DNA of 64,000 nt, from the IMG/VR virus record IMGVR_UViG_3300030107_008258, positions 1 to 64,000 of that record, one strand, 5' to 3'. Below the pieces are notes generated by a model. It saw only the letters and a list, made by a program, of their open reading frames with translations, searched no databases and was not told the DNA's origin. Position 1 is the first letter of the stretch. Every line of letters starts with the position of its first letter. This document shows, in pieces, positions 24,661-33,534 of this stretch. Source of the stretch: a virus. The position numbers were made by a program, and so were the translations under genes.

Positions 24661-25794
24661 TTATTTTACGCAAAGGGATAAGCTTTCTTTAAGAGCCTTA
24701 CAAATTCTATTTATATCTTCTTCGGTTAAATATTGATGACATCCAATGTGAAGACCATTGTCGCCCACCCATTCAGCTTCAGGAAAATCTCCTAATTTAT
24801 AACCCATATCAGAAAAAGCTAAGTGTTGCGTAGGTATACAGCCAAAATTCCTTTTCCAGTGAATTTTGTATTTATCCATAATGGTTCGAACTATTTTAAT
24901 GTCACTTTCTTTTTTACAAGTAACACTAAAACCATGGGGGCAATTAACATTACCGTCATCTTCTTCAGAAAACCAAGCTACGTTTTCAAATCCGGTACAA
25001 GCATTATGGAATATTTTTAATATTTCTCTTCTTTTATTAAAAGTATCCCAAAATGAAGATATTCCCTCAAGGCCAACTGAAGCCTCCATGTCATTCATTT
25101 TAGAGTTTATGCCTACTCGAGGATGGTCAAAAAATATAGAATTAAACAGTCTTCCGTGAGACCTCGTAGAAGAAAGAACATCAGCGGTGAAACTATCATT
25201 AGTAGAGACCATACCTCCTTCTCCACAAGAAACAATATGAGCTACATAATAACTGTAAACTGACATGTCTCCCCAGTGGCCAATATATTCACCTTTGTAT
25301 TTAGCGCCATGAGCTTCACAAGCATCTTCAATAACAATTAGATTGTGTTTTTTTGCGAGATCGCAAATAGCTTTCATTTCTGCGGGTCTCCCCATTGTGT
25401 GCACCACCATTATCGCTCTTGTCTTGTTCGTTATGGCTTCCTCTATTTTAGACTCATCTATGTTGAGGGTTTCTTTTTTTATATCTACAAATTTTGGTAC
25501 AAAGCCAGCAGCTCTTACAGCGTTAGAGGTAGCTATAAATGAAAGTGCTGGAACAATTATTTCATCTCCCCTTTTAGCTTTCTGAAGATCATATAGGGCT
25601 AGGCATGCATTTATACATGCATCCGTTCCGGAACTCATGGCTACATTTTCTTTGAATCCAAAAAGCTTACCCCACTCTTTCTCAAACTGTTTTACTTTTG
25701 GTCCATTAGAGGCCCAATTTGCATCACAAACATCCATGAGATTCTGCCGAGCAATTTCTCCTATCTTAAGTTCTCCAAATTCTATCCTTTTCAT
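24661..25794 (-). CDS. PLP-dependent 3-dehydratase of the ColD type (catalytic His)
   Basis: 377 residues from ATG 25794; an upstream in-frame codon at 25803 lies inside the previous gene. DegT/DnrJ/EryC1 fold: SSGTDACINACLAL, EIIVPALSFIATSNAV, IEDACEAHGA with the PLP-pairing Asp. At the site where aminotransferases hold the PLP Lys the sequence is YVAHIVSCGEGG, with H186. This Lys-to-His change marks ColD (His188) and E1 3-dehydratases, which remove the C3 hydroxyl instead of transferring an amine. Predicted substrate is GDP-4-keto-6-deoxymannose made by Gmd. Next step: Fcl/ColC-like gene at 23727, or the ThDP enzyme upstream. Confidence 0.85.
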   Translation of the reverse strand: MKRIEFGELKIGEIARQNLMDVCDANWASNGPKVKQFEKEWGKLFGFKENVAMSSGTDACINACLALYDLQKAKRGDEIIVPALSFIATSNAVRAAGFVPKFVDIKKETLNIDESKIEEAITNKTRAIMVVHTMGRPAEMKAICDLAKKHNLIVIEDACEAHGAKYKGEYIGHWGDMSVYSYYVAHIVSCGEGGMVSTNDSFTADVLSSTRSHGRLFNSIFFDHPRVGINSKMNDMEASVGLEGISSFWDTFNKRREILKIFHNACTGFENVAWFSEEDDGNVNCPHGFSVTCKKESDIKIVRTIMDKYKIHWKRNFGCIPTQHLAFSDMGYKLGDFPEAEWVGDNGLHIGCHQYLTEEDINRICKALKESLSLCVK

Positions 25795-25796
25795 AA

Positions 25797-26324
25797 CTAA
25801 CAAAAATCTCCATGTTCTATTATTAACGTTGAAACCCCATCTTCTCTATCAAGCGCTTTTTTATAAGCCGGAAAAACTTCTTCTGCATGAATTAACTCTA
25901 CGACATTTATAGAGTCGCACATATTTTTGAAAGCTTGCGTATAATTAGCTTTATGTTGGTGCCCCGGATCGAGAGGGTATTGTGATCCTACTACTGTTTT
26001 AGTAATTACTTTGGGTTTAGATTCCCCATCTGACATTAACGACCATTTATCTAAATGGTTTATCAATTGATTAGCCGCTAAGATAGCAAAGTTCATGCGA
26101 GGGTATAGAGATATAGGTATTTGCCCTCTTAATGCTAATCCTATACAAAATCCAGCTTGAAAGTCTTCTGCTACCGGCAGTTCAAGAAGTTTTTCACTGG
26201 GAAATTTACTTACCTGATGAGTGATTGCGGTTCCTTTGCAAGCGACAGCTTGACCAACAAAAATAGTCTCGGGATGATTACCTAAGTAATCCATTCCTTT
26301 ATATACTTCTTCTTTATAATTCAT
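25797..26324 (-). CDS. ThDP-dependent enzyme, beta (pyrimidine-binding) subunit
   Basis: 175 residues resembling the first half of 2-oxoacid dehydrogenase E1-beta or the Pyr domain of transketolases. TIFVGQAVACKGTAIT, then LPVAEDFQAGFCIGLALRG with the Glu that activates the cofactor aminopyrimidine, FAILAANQLINHLDKW, and GHQHKANYTQAFKNM. The usual C-terminal E1-beta domain is missing. It pairs with the alpha-like gene at 26326 and the ColD-like dehydratase at 24661. In yersiniose synthesis a ThDP enzyme adds a two-carbon branch to a 3,6-dideoxy-4-keto sugar. A similar branching step is an inference here. Confidence 0.72.
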   Translation of the reverse strand: MNYKEEVYKGMDYLGNHPETIFVGQAVACKGTAITHQVSKFPSEKLLELPVAEDFQAGFCIGLALRGQIPISLYPRMNFAILAANQLINHLDKWSLMSDGESKPKVITKTVVGSQYPLDPGHQHKANYTQAFKNMCDSINVVELIHAEEVFPAYKKALDREDGVSTLIIEHGDFC

Positions 26325-26325
26325 T

Positions 26326-26964
26326 TTAAAACTCTACGAATACCCCGGTCCCGGAATGAGGATAGGTAGTCTCGTAACTATAGTATATTATTTTGAAATT
26401 TTTACATGTGGCACTAAGCTCTTTATAAATCTGATACCATTTTTCCGTGCTTCCTTTCCAAGTTTCTTTCGTGTCCGTGCCTACTGACTTGTTATTATCT
26501 TCAATAACCCATGTAATAGGCAAATCATGATTTAAGGAGTATTTTATTGATTCGCTAGTAATACCTGTAAGAAAGCTCATGTCCCCTATAAAACAATATA
26601 CTCTATTATTTGTAAATGTGTATCGAGATTTTTTAAGATTCCAAGCCGTTCCCACCGCAATTGGACATGTTCCTGACACTATGGCGGAGCTGTAAAAATT
26701 ATGCTTCGGAAAATGAAGAGTAATAGATTTTCCAGCGAGGATCTTTTCTTTAATTTCTTGGCGAGGAATACCTTTTAGCAACGCGTGTAAATGACTGGCC
26801 CACGTAGAGAAAACGTAATCTTCTTTCTTAATGTTGTTATCTTGAAATATCGATATAAGTTGTTTTTCATTATTATTTCTTAAATGTACCGGAGCCTTAA
26901 TTATCCCAGACTCATAAATATCTGCTATTTCTTTTTCAAAATTTATTAAATCGTCTACTGTCAT
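26326..26964 (-). CDS. ThDP-dependent enzyme, alpha (diphosphate-binding) subunit
   Basis: 212 residues with the ThDP motif: GDMSFLTGITSESIKYSLNHD then VIEDNN, the GDG-(~28)-NN signature with Met in the third place. HFPKHNFYSSAIVSGTCPIAVGTAWNL resembles E1-alpha and transketolase N-terminal chains. It overlaps the radical SAM gene by 4 nt and precedes the beta-type subunit with a one-base gap, so the two form one heteromeric enzyme. The donor keto acid and acceptor are unknown; see the beta subunit for the branched-sugar hypothesis. Confidence 0.72.
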   Translation of the reverse strand: MTVDDLINFEKEIADIYESGIIKAPVHLRNNNEKQLISIFQDNNIKKEDYVFSTWASHLHALLKGIPRQEIKEKILAGKSITLHFPKHNFYSSAIVSGTCPIAVGTAWNLKKSRYTFTNNRVYCFIGDMSFLTGITSESIKYSLNHDLPITWVIEDNNKSVGTDTKETWKGSTEKWYQIYKELSATCKNFKIIYYSYETTYPHSGTGVFVEF

Positions 26965-28451
26965 TGTAATATCTTTCTTTTTAAGCGGATATTGTTCATA
27001 CTTTTAATATTTTCAATTGCCTTTTCACCAAATTTATTTTGTATCATATTTAAAAACCTAGGATTTTCAAACAATACTCTAAATGAATAATCTCGAAACT
27101 CTAGTACTTCTTTGGATTCTAAATTATATGTTTTACTAGGTATATGATCGTATGACAGGAACCCGTATTCTGAGTAATTTTCAGGTGTGTCCCATCCTTC
27201 TTTCTTGGCTTTTAAATATAAAGGGCTACCCGGCAGAGAGGTGGCAGAATAAATATTTGAATTCTCAGCATTTAACTCTAACGCTAAGTTAAGAGTCTCT
27301 TGCATTGTATCCCAATTGTCGTGACCTAGCCCAACAATGTAATTTGCACAAACATTAATACCTGCATTTTGAATCATTTTGAAAACATCGCGAATATTAA
27401 TGTCTTCGAATCTACCTTTTGTTATTTCCCTTCGTATTTCTTGATTTCCGGATTCAACCCCTAAAGCCAACCAATTAACTCCAGCTTTTTTTAATTTTTC
27501 AAGATATCTTGGTTTAACGGTATCTATTCGAGTATATGCCCAAATATTAAATTCGTATCCTCTTTCAATTATTAAATCACATAAAACCTCAAAGTGTTTT
27601 GGTTTTAATACCCACATTTCATCAGCAATTTTAATCTGTTTAACGCCTTGTTCAGCCAAATAATCTAATTGCTTGATTGTGAAGTAGGGGTCCCAATATC
27701 TAAATTTACTGAACGAAGAAGATGTTTTATGCGGGTCATTATCGTCTCTATTTATAATATTTATCATGCAGAATTCGCATTTATAGATACAACCCAGTGA
27801 GGTATATATGCTAGCGAATGGGCTTCTGTCCTCGTCAATATAATTAGCATGCCAACTACTTGTACGATATTTATCTAAAGAGGGCATTAAATCATAAGCA
27901 ACACCCGGCATATCTTTTTCTAATCGACTCTGTGGAACAACTTTACCAGCAGGGTTTAGGATGATCTGACCAAAACTGTCCCTATAAGCAATACCATTTA
28001 TCTTTTTTAAATCATTATTAGTTAAATTAGAAGATAACAGATCTATTAAAGAATAGACGCCTTCATTCGTTAAAACAATATCTATTTCTGTATGTTTTTC
28101 TAATGTAGATGTCGGTAATGCATTTACATGAGGCCCGACAAACGCAATTTTAGTTTCTGGTAATAATTCTCTTACTTCTTTTGCGGCTATTACAGCTCCA
28201 GTCATAGACGCTGTTGAAGCGTTAGGGTTTTGCCCGGTAACAACAAATAAAATTAACCTAGCACCACAGTTTTCTATATCTTTTATATTTGGCTCAATCT
28301 CCATATCGTGTATAGAGACACTTATACCTTTACATCTTACTGCATTCGCTAAAAGCCCTGCCCATATATTAGGTTCCTTAGCAGAAAAATTATCACTAAG
28401 TTTTTGATACAATTTTCGTGAAGCACTGGGAGCTATAATTAATACATCCAT
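26961..28451 (-). CDS. B12-binding-type radical SAM enzyme
   Basis: 496 residues. The N-terminal ~150 residues match a cobalamin-binding fold (LLANAVRCKGISVSIHDME, GARLILFVVTGQNPNAS, KIAFVGPHVNALP), although the DxHxxG cobalamin His motif is not obvious. The radical SAM core follows with CIYKCEFC, the Cx3Cx2C cluster site, then the TIM-barrel strands (IKIADEMWVL, FNIWAYTRID, WLALGVESGN, INVCANYIVGLG). Such enzymes methylate unactivated carbons or rearrange substrates. Lying upstream of ThDP, ColD and Fcl genes, it may C-methylate the sugar or an attached group. Substrate unknown. Confidence 0.8.
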   Translation of the reverse strand: MDVLIIAPSASRKLYQKLSDNFSAKEPNIWAGLLANAVRCKGISVSIHDMEIEPNIKDIENCGARLILFVVTGQNPNASTASMTGAVIAAKEVRELLPETKIAFVGPHVNALPTSTLEKHTEIDIVLTNEGVYSLIDLLSSNLTNNDLKKINGIAYRDSFGQIILNPAGKVVPQSRLEKDMPGVAYDLMPSLDKYRTSSWHANYIDEDRSPFASIYTSLGCIYKCEFCMINIINRDDNDPHKTSSSFSKFRYWDPYFTIKQLDYLAEQGVKQIKIADEMWVLKPKHFEVLCDLIIERGYEFNIWAYTRIDTVKPRYLEKLKKAGVNWLALGVESGNQEIRREITKGRFEDINIRDVFKMIQNAGINVCANYIVGLGHDNWDTMQETLNLALELNAENSNIYSATSLPGSPLYLKAKKEGWDTPENYSEYGFLSYDHIPSKTYNLESKEVLEFRDYSFRVLFENPRFLNMIQNKFGEKAIENIKSMNNIRLKRKILQ

Positions 28452-28482
28452 ATATTTAAATACTCTTTGGTTATTATAGCGC

Positions 28483-29448
28483 TTATGTTGAATTTATTCT
28501 TGAAATAAATTTTTCCGTCGTGTAGTTATTTACAACTTTGTTAAAGGCGTTATGAATAAATGGTTCATATGAGTCCCAATCTGACAAAATTTCATTTATT
28601 TTTCTAGGGAGGCTCTTCTCGTCATCATAATAGATAAAGTCTACGTTTGGTTCAAACCAGTTTTCTATAACGTTCCATGGATCTCGCCTTACTAACATCA
28701 AACATTTATTTGCCGCAGATTCTACAACTCTAGTTTTAAGTTGAGGCATTATCGCCGATCCTAATTCTGAAAAAGCTTCGTTCGACTCCCAGTTGTCGAG
28801 GGTTTTAACGTTCTCTACGTGCTCGGGTTGTAAAAAGAGTAAATTTACAATAATATTAATTTTTGTTTTTCTTATTAAAGACCACATTTGATCTCGAGGA
28901 ATATTCAAGCCAGTAATTAATCTATCATATCCTTGATCTCTCAAGCCCCAATGAGGCGACCCTAAGCTAAGAAAATTATATTTGTACTCAGGAGAGGATA
29001 TAGTAGATAATATTTTTTTATGAATATCGTTATGTACTCCTCCCCAGTAAAGTAGGTCGTAGTCTTTATTTTCTTTTTCATGAATTATTTTTTCTTCATT
29101 AACTGGATGACAGGCGAGTTGAAATCTTGCGTCTTTTTCTATTTTGTTAAGCCACGCGGCGGTATAGGGGCATGTAGTGTAAATTTTATCAAAAACTTTA
29201 TCAATATCTGCGCTTATTCTTGCGTAGCCCTTGTCTCCGTACCAAGCGCAAGGTTGTTCATAATTGAAAAAAACTTTTTTAGCATCTGTCTTAAAGGCTG
29301 GGTGAGTAGATTTAAAATGGGTGTCTGTTGTACAACCCATCCCGTGAAAAAAAATAGTGTCGCTGTCTGGCTCTGAAAAACGAGAATAATCGTAGTGACG
29401 TTCAAGGGAGTCGTTATAATGGCCGTTTAAGTTTTCAACTAATGTCAT
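28483..29448 (-). CDS. Glycosyltransferase, GT-B type
   Basis: 321 residues. The C-terminal half resembles the nucleotide-sugar-binding domain of GT-B enzymes: LKTRVVESAANKCLMLVRRDPWNVIENWFEP then a short acidic helix (DDEKSLPRKINEIL). The first half has FFHGMGCT and FNYEQPCAWYG strands. No signal peptide. It lies between the radical SAM gene and a double methyltransferase gene in the surface-sugar operon, consistent with transferring one of the sugars made there. Family number not assigned. Confidence 0.6.
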   Translation of the reverse strand: MTLVENLNGHYNDSLERHYDYSRFSEPDSDTIFFHGMGCTTDTHFKSTHPAFKTDAKKVFFNYEQPCAWYGDKGYARISADIDKVFDKIYTTCPYTAAWLNKIEKDARFQLACHPVNEEKIIHEKENKDYDLLYWGGVHNDIHKKILSTISSPEYKYNFLSLGSPHWGLRDQGYDRLITGLNIPRDQMWSLIRKTKINIIVNLLFLQPEHVENVKTLDNWESNEAFSELGSAIMPQLKTRVVESAANKCLMLVRRDPWNVIENWFEPNVDFIYYDDEKSLPRKINEILSDWDSYEPFIHNAFNKVVNNYTTEKFISRINST

Positions 29449-29452
29449 AAGG

Positions 29453-30898
29453 TTAAATTTTATTTTCTAAAACTATTAATGGTTGATACATCGTGGAATC
29501 ACCGTTGTTTATTTCCATGTCAAAAGAGGAGTCATTGAAGCCGTATTTATCTAAAGTCCTCCATCCCTCTATCATTTTAGGAAATCTTATCTTACCGTAA
29601 ACTCGATGCACGTTAAACCAAAGTGCGTCTTTACCTACCGGCAGAGCCAAAAACATAACTCCCTGCGGCTTTAAGATTTGTTTTATTTTCTTCATGGCTT
29701 CCAAATCTCCATTTGGATTAAGTGGATCACCATAACGACCTAAGCCATCGTGCTCGAAAGAGGAAATAGATAAACAAGCATCAAATTTGATATTTATTTT
29801 CTCATGTGGTTGAAAGTAGGAAATTTTTTCATGAAAAGATTTTCTTTTTGAATATTCTATTACTGAAACAGACTTGGCACCAAAAAACAAGCACATTATC
29901 TCATACCAAGGGTGAGCTGAACCCATCACGCAAACATCTTTATTTTTTATTGGATGCTCTTTAAAGGCTTCGTAAAGGTAAAAGTCAGTAGCTCCATAGT
30001 AATTATGTTGACCCATTGATATTCGCTGGAGTGAGTCTTCGCATACTTCTTTTGTATAATTTTTATCCATTGCCTCTTGGGCCTCGGAAGTAGAATCGTC
30101 TCGGTAAGAATACTTCACTGGGATACTGCCGCCCATAGAATAAGCATTAAGCATATCTTCAGGAATTTTATCTATTGGTTTCTGGTGTTTTTTTTCATCT
30201 CTGGCATAAATCATACCATAATTAATTCTTCTCTCAGGGACGATGTAATTGTTTAAAATTTTAATCAAAATATCTTTATTCAAATATTTCTTAGGCTGTT
30301 TTAAATAAGGATCGCCTTCTTCTGAATGTGTTAATTCTTCGGGCAAATTTGTCTCCTCAAAATAACCTATAATTCCAAACTCTTTATAACCTATATATTC
30401 TAATCTATTTAAAATGCCTATAAGACTTTCATAGTCCTCTTCAATCCATTCTAGGCAAATGTTCGGAACTGTTTTGCTTAATCCATTTACAACGGCTAAT
30501 TCATGCCCCTCTACATCTACTTTTATTAAGTCAGGTTCTCCATAATGTTCAATAAGCGAATCAAGTGTTGTTGTTTCAACTTTAATTGGGTTACTCCACA
30601 TCGCTGAGGAAGGCTGTAAAAATTTGCTACCTTTTGTAAATCTAGAGTTATTTATAAATTCTAAGGACGCTGTTGAGATTCCTGACTGTCTTTTTTCTAC
30701 GTAAAAATTAATCTCTTCTCCTCTTTTTTCAGAACAGGCTAAATTTAAAAGCTTTATTGAACGATGCCATTCCGGAGGGACAGAAGGTATTAAATTTGGA
30801 TTAGCTTCAACCGCGACCACTTCACAAGAAGGATACTTAAGTATACAAGCTCTTGAGAACTCTCCTACGTTAAATCCTATATCAAAAACTTTTTTCAT
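29453..30898 (-). CDS. FkbM methyltransferase fused to a DUF268-like domain
   Basis: 481 residues from ATG 30898, where TAATG joins it to the previous stop; a TTG at 30913 lies inside the previous gene. Residues 1-~175 are an FkbM methyltransferase (VFDIGFNVGEFSRACI, VEANPNL, LIKVDVEGHELAVVNGL). Residues ~300-480 resemble DUF268, itself methyltransferase-like: VCVMGSAHPWYE, KFDACLSISSFEHDGLGRYG, LEAMKKIKQILKPQGVMFLALP. Two linked activities could modify two positions of one glycan. DUF268 has no firm biochemical role known to me. Confidence 0.7.
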   Translation of the reverse strand: MKKVFDIGFNVGEFSRACILKYPSCEVVAVEANPNLIPSVPPEWHRSIKLLNLACSEKRGEEINFYVEKRQSGISTASLEFINNSRFTKGSKFLQPSSAMWSNPIKVETTTLDSLIEHYGEPDLIKVDVEGHELAVVNGLSKTVPNICLEWIEEDYESLIGILNRLEYIGYKEFGIIGYFEETNLPEELTHSEEGDPYLKQPKKYLNKDILIKILNNYIVPERRINYGMIYARDEKKHQKPIDKIPEDMLNAYSMGGSIPVKYSYRDDSTSEAQEAMDKNYTKEVCEDSLQRISMGQHNYYGATDFYLYEAFKEHPIKNKDVCVMGSAHPWYEIMCLFFGAKSVSVIEYSKRKSFHEKISYFQPHEKINIKFDACLSISSFEHDGLGRYGDPLNPNGDLEAMKKIKQILKPQGVMFLALPVGKDALWFNVHRVYGKIRFPKMIEGWRTLDKYGFNDSSFDMEINNGDSTMYQPLIVLENKI

Positions 30899-31755
30899 TA
30901 TAGTAAAATCCAATCTTTGGGGTAAAACATTTCGCGATGAGTATAATTTTTTATATCGGGATGGTATCTTAACGGAGCCACCCTTTTTGCATTAGAGTTT
31001 ATGTTTAAGTAGGCTGCCCACCATCCAAAACTACTCAAGTGCCCCAGTATATTATGATCACAACTTGAGATTAATTCAAAATCTTCCATAGTGGTTTTTT
31101 GAGAAGATATAGTATAATCTTCGGGACTCCATCCTTTAGATTCAAAAAAACTTTGGCACCATTTGACATCGTCTAAATTGTTATCACTGAACCTTTTGCC
31201 CCCAGTGAAAATAACATAGTGACAATCAGCGAACTCGCTTAAAGCCTTGTCTAAATAAGTTTCGTAACCTCCTCCTTTGTCATAGTGTGATATTAATGCA
31301 CCTTGAGAGGGGTCGGTACCGTCCGTGTTGTCTCCCCTCCTTAAATGGATGGATACTAGGTCTTTCTTGACTTTTGTTCTTATATCGTCTAGAAAAGTAG
31401 AGAGACGAGGCCCGCATTGTAGCTCTTTTTTTATAGAGTCTTCGAAATCTTTAAAATAAAAAGTACTTTGAAAAAACCCTCTTAAAAGAGTATCGTCGGG
31501 AATATCAAAAAAATTTTTATCTATCTTAAAGGGATCAAGTTCTTCATATAAAAAACGAGGAGATGACTCGCAACTCTCGAGGACATTAATGTTAAAATGT
31601 GGCAGCAGACATGGTTGACCGTGCCACTCATGAGAAGAAAGGCCGTCGACTACTAAATCTGTACCGCGATGCAAGGAGAGAGATCTGGCCGCAGCATATT
31701 GGAAAAGTTGATTACCTAATCTACCATAACTTCCTATATGGGGGAAAAATATCAT
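30898..31755 (-). CDS. Alpha-1,2-fucosyltransferase (GT11)
   Basis: 285 residues, normal for GT11. Signatures are YGRLGNQLFQYAAARSL at the start, VSIHLRRGD at ~137 (the HxRRGD donor motif) and LISSCDHNILGHLSSFGWWAAYLN near the C-terminus. GT11 enzymes move fucose, or occasionally colitose, from its GDP form to galactose-type residues. Its presence argues that Gmd and Fcl in this operon provide GDP-fucose or a close relative. It overlaps the aminotransferase-like gene upstream by 4 nt. Confidence 0.85.
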   Translation of the reverse strand: MIFFPHIGSYGRLGNQLFQYAAARSLSLHRGTDLVVDGLSSHEWHGQPCLLPHFNINVLESCESSPRFLYEELDPFKIDKNFFDIPDDTLLRGFFQSTFYFKDFEDSIKKELQCGPRLSTFLDDIRTKVKKDLVSIHLRRGDNTDGTDPSQGALISHYDKGGGYETYLDKALSEFADCHYVIFTGGKRFSDNNLDDVKWCQSFFESKGWSPEDYTISSQKTTMEDFELISSCDHNILGHLSSFGWWAAYLNINSNAKRVAPLRYHPDIKNYTHREMFYPKDWILL

Positions 31756-32354
31756 TTAAATAAGTTAAAAGTTCTTAAGTCTCTGTAAGGAGGATCTTCG
31801 ACTTGGTCTGGGGCGTGTTTAGGATAAGCCATAAGAAGCGTCAGCCCTCGGGCTGCTTGTTCGGGGGTCATATACATGTTCCACCCTCCATCTCCCAAAT
31901 CGTCATCTTGAAAAGGTACGCCTATTGTTCTTCCTTCGTACCTTAACTTCTTTATAGTTTCTACAGCTTTTTCATCATCTGTAAGTATCATTCCGCCCTT
32001 GCCTATTTTAAGCGGCTTCTTGTGGTGAAAAGATAAACACATATAAGAACCCGGTATATACATGCCTGAAGTTAACCTTTTTGCTGCATCGTAAATTGGA
32101 TGTGGTTTTAATTGGTAAATACCGCTCCATTCAATATCTTCGAATTCAACTCTAGCACCGGCCTGTAATATAGATTGAGGCGGTGATATATATGTACGAG
32201 AAGGTATTGTTACAGTAGAGCCTTGAACTTCGTAATACTTGCAGCAAAGAAAAATAGCGTCAGTGCAGCTGTCGCAAGCGATAGCATAAGGGGCACCGGT
32301 ATATTCAGCGATAGCTTCTTCAAACCATTGTACTATTTCGAAAGGATTTCTCAC
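31752..32354 (-). CDS. Half-length DegT/DnrJ/EryC1-like PLP protein
   Basis: 200 residues, about half the family length. The PLP fold is recognisable: YAIACDSCTDAIFLCC, VTIPSRTYISPPQSIL, YDAAKRL, and SFHHKKPLKIGKGGMILTDD with Lys residues around the Schiff-base position. The C-terminal small domain is missing, apart from a short tail. Short DegT-like proteins occur in marine phages, so this may be a functional minimal enzyme rather than a truncation. Likely sugar amino transfer; donor and sugar unknown. Confidence 0.7.
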   Translation of the reverse strand: MRNPFEIVQWFEEAIAEYTGAPYAIACDSCTDAIFLCCKYYEVQGSTVTIPSRTYISPPQSILQAGARVEFEDIEWSGIYQLKPHPIYDAAKRLTSGMYIPGSYMCLSFHHKKPLKIGKGGMILTDDEKAVETIKKLRYEGRTIGVPFQDDDLGDGGWNMYMTPEQAARGLTLLMAYPKHAPDQVEDPPYRDLRTFNLFK

Positions 32355-32734
32355 TTCTCTAATATGTAATATTTCTTACGGAACCCACAGATTTCAAACA
32401 GCCTCCTACTTGCTTCGTTATCAATTTTAACTTTAGCAAAAGCGTCTGGAAATTTCTTCATAAAGCCTTCTACCATAAACTTGCCGACGCCTTTTCTTTG
32501 ATGTGTTTTCTTTGTGGCTAGTCTTATATCGTTTTCAACATGACCTATAAAGCCTATCACTTCGCAACCATCAACACACACCAAATAATTAGAAAAATTT
32601 TTAAACATATAGGCGTGATGAGTTGCTGTTGGTATTATACTAGGGTCTCCAAAACCTTCACAGTTTTCGTTTCTAATTTCCAGTATAGCGTCCCAGTGAG
32701 ATCCCGGCAGGTTGCTGCATTCAATTAATTCCAT
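32351..32734 (-). CDS. GNAT-family N-acetyltransferase
   Basis: 127 residues, GNAT fold: YLVCVDGCEVIGFIGHVE, then the acetyl-CoA binding strand-loop RLATKKTHQRKGVGKFMVEGFMKK (Q/RxxGxG/A), KVKIDNEASRRLFEICGFRKK. It sits directly after the PLP protein (4-nt overlap), a common pairing in which an amino-sugar is made and then N-acetylated. Substrate is inferred from context. Confidence 0.8.
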   Translation of the reverse strand: MELIECSNLPGSHWDAILEIRNENCEGFGDPSIIPTATHHAYMFKNFSNYLVCVDGCEVIGFIGHVENDIRLATKKTHQRKGVGKFMVEGFMKKFPDAFAKVKIDNEASRRLFEICGFRKKYYILEK

Positions 32735-33534
32735 ACGTCTTCTTCGTGTAAAACTGGATGGTCAACATTACCCCAGTGAGCTAATAGATAAGTCCTACTA
32801 GATTTCCATCCTTCAAGTTGAAGAAGAGGACCTAATGAAGAGCCTATATCCATATATTGATTGTTGTCATGCTTTTTAAATAAATCATAACAAAGAAAGT
32901 TACTAAGGGTAGCAGCGGAAAAAAGAAATAAATGATTTTTAACATCGTTAGTCTCTATCCATGCGCTAATTTCTTTAGGGAGATCGAAATCGTTTACCAT
33001 GCAATTACTACCAACTGGAAAAAACTTTTTCACCTTAAAAGGTAACTTGTCTAATTTAGAATTTTCGTTAGCTACTAATACTATTTCTCTATTAGAAAAA
33101 ATAGGAAGTATTTCTTGGATAAATCGAGAATAATTGCCGTTTATCATCAGGTTACAAAAAGATAAATTTTCCCAATCATCAGGTCCGTATAACTCCGTGC
33201 AGAACTTCCACGACTCTCCTCCGTCTAAACTATTCTGACCCGGAATACCTTTTATATAGTTATGTTTTTTAAACTTGAAAGCTTCGATAAGTTTTTCGTA
33301 CTCCCTTTTATTGTTGGATGGAATAAAACTTTTCTGCTCTTCTGGCATGTAACTATTAACATAAACCTTTTGATCGCCATGTATATCTCCCTGTATAAAA
33401 TGGTCTTCTGCAAGGACAACTGTCTTATTACGCAGTATAGTAACTTCCCCGTCTGAAAAACGAGAAAATCCAAAAGGTACCTCATTAATAATTAAGTCTC
33501 GCAGCTTATTAAACTCGTCTCTATAACTCTTCAT
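32725..33534 (-). CDS. GT-D-like glycosyltransferase (DUF1792-type)
   Basis: 269 residues. GFSRFSDGEVTILR resembles the RFGDGE motif of GT-D-fold glycosyltransferases. VLVANENSKL and LFLFSAATLSNFLCYDLF then YMDIGSSLGP fit the later strands, including the usual acceptor-side loop. GT-D enzymes act on Ser-rich glycoproteins or surface glycans in known cases. The assignment rests mainly on the DGE motif. It overlaps the RmlB-like gene by 14 nt. Confidence 0.55.
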   Translation of the reverse strand: MKSYRDEFNKLRDLIINEVPFGFSRFSDGEVTILRNKTVVLAEDHFIQGDIHGDQKVYVNSYMPEEQKSFIPSNNKREYEKLIEAFKFKKHNYIKGIPGQNSLDGGESWKFCTELYGPDDWENLSFCNLMINGNYSRFIQEILPIFSNREIVLVANENSKLDKLPFKVKKFFPVGSNCMVNDFDLPKEISAWIETNDVKNHLFLFSAATLSNFLCYDLFKKHDNNQYMDIGSSLGPLLQLEGWKSSRTYLLAHWGNVDHPVLHEEDVWN

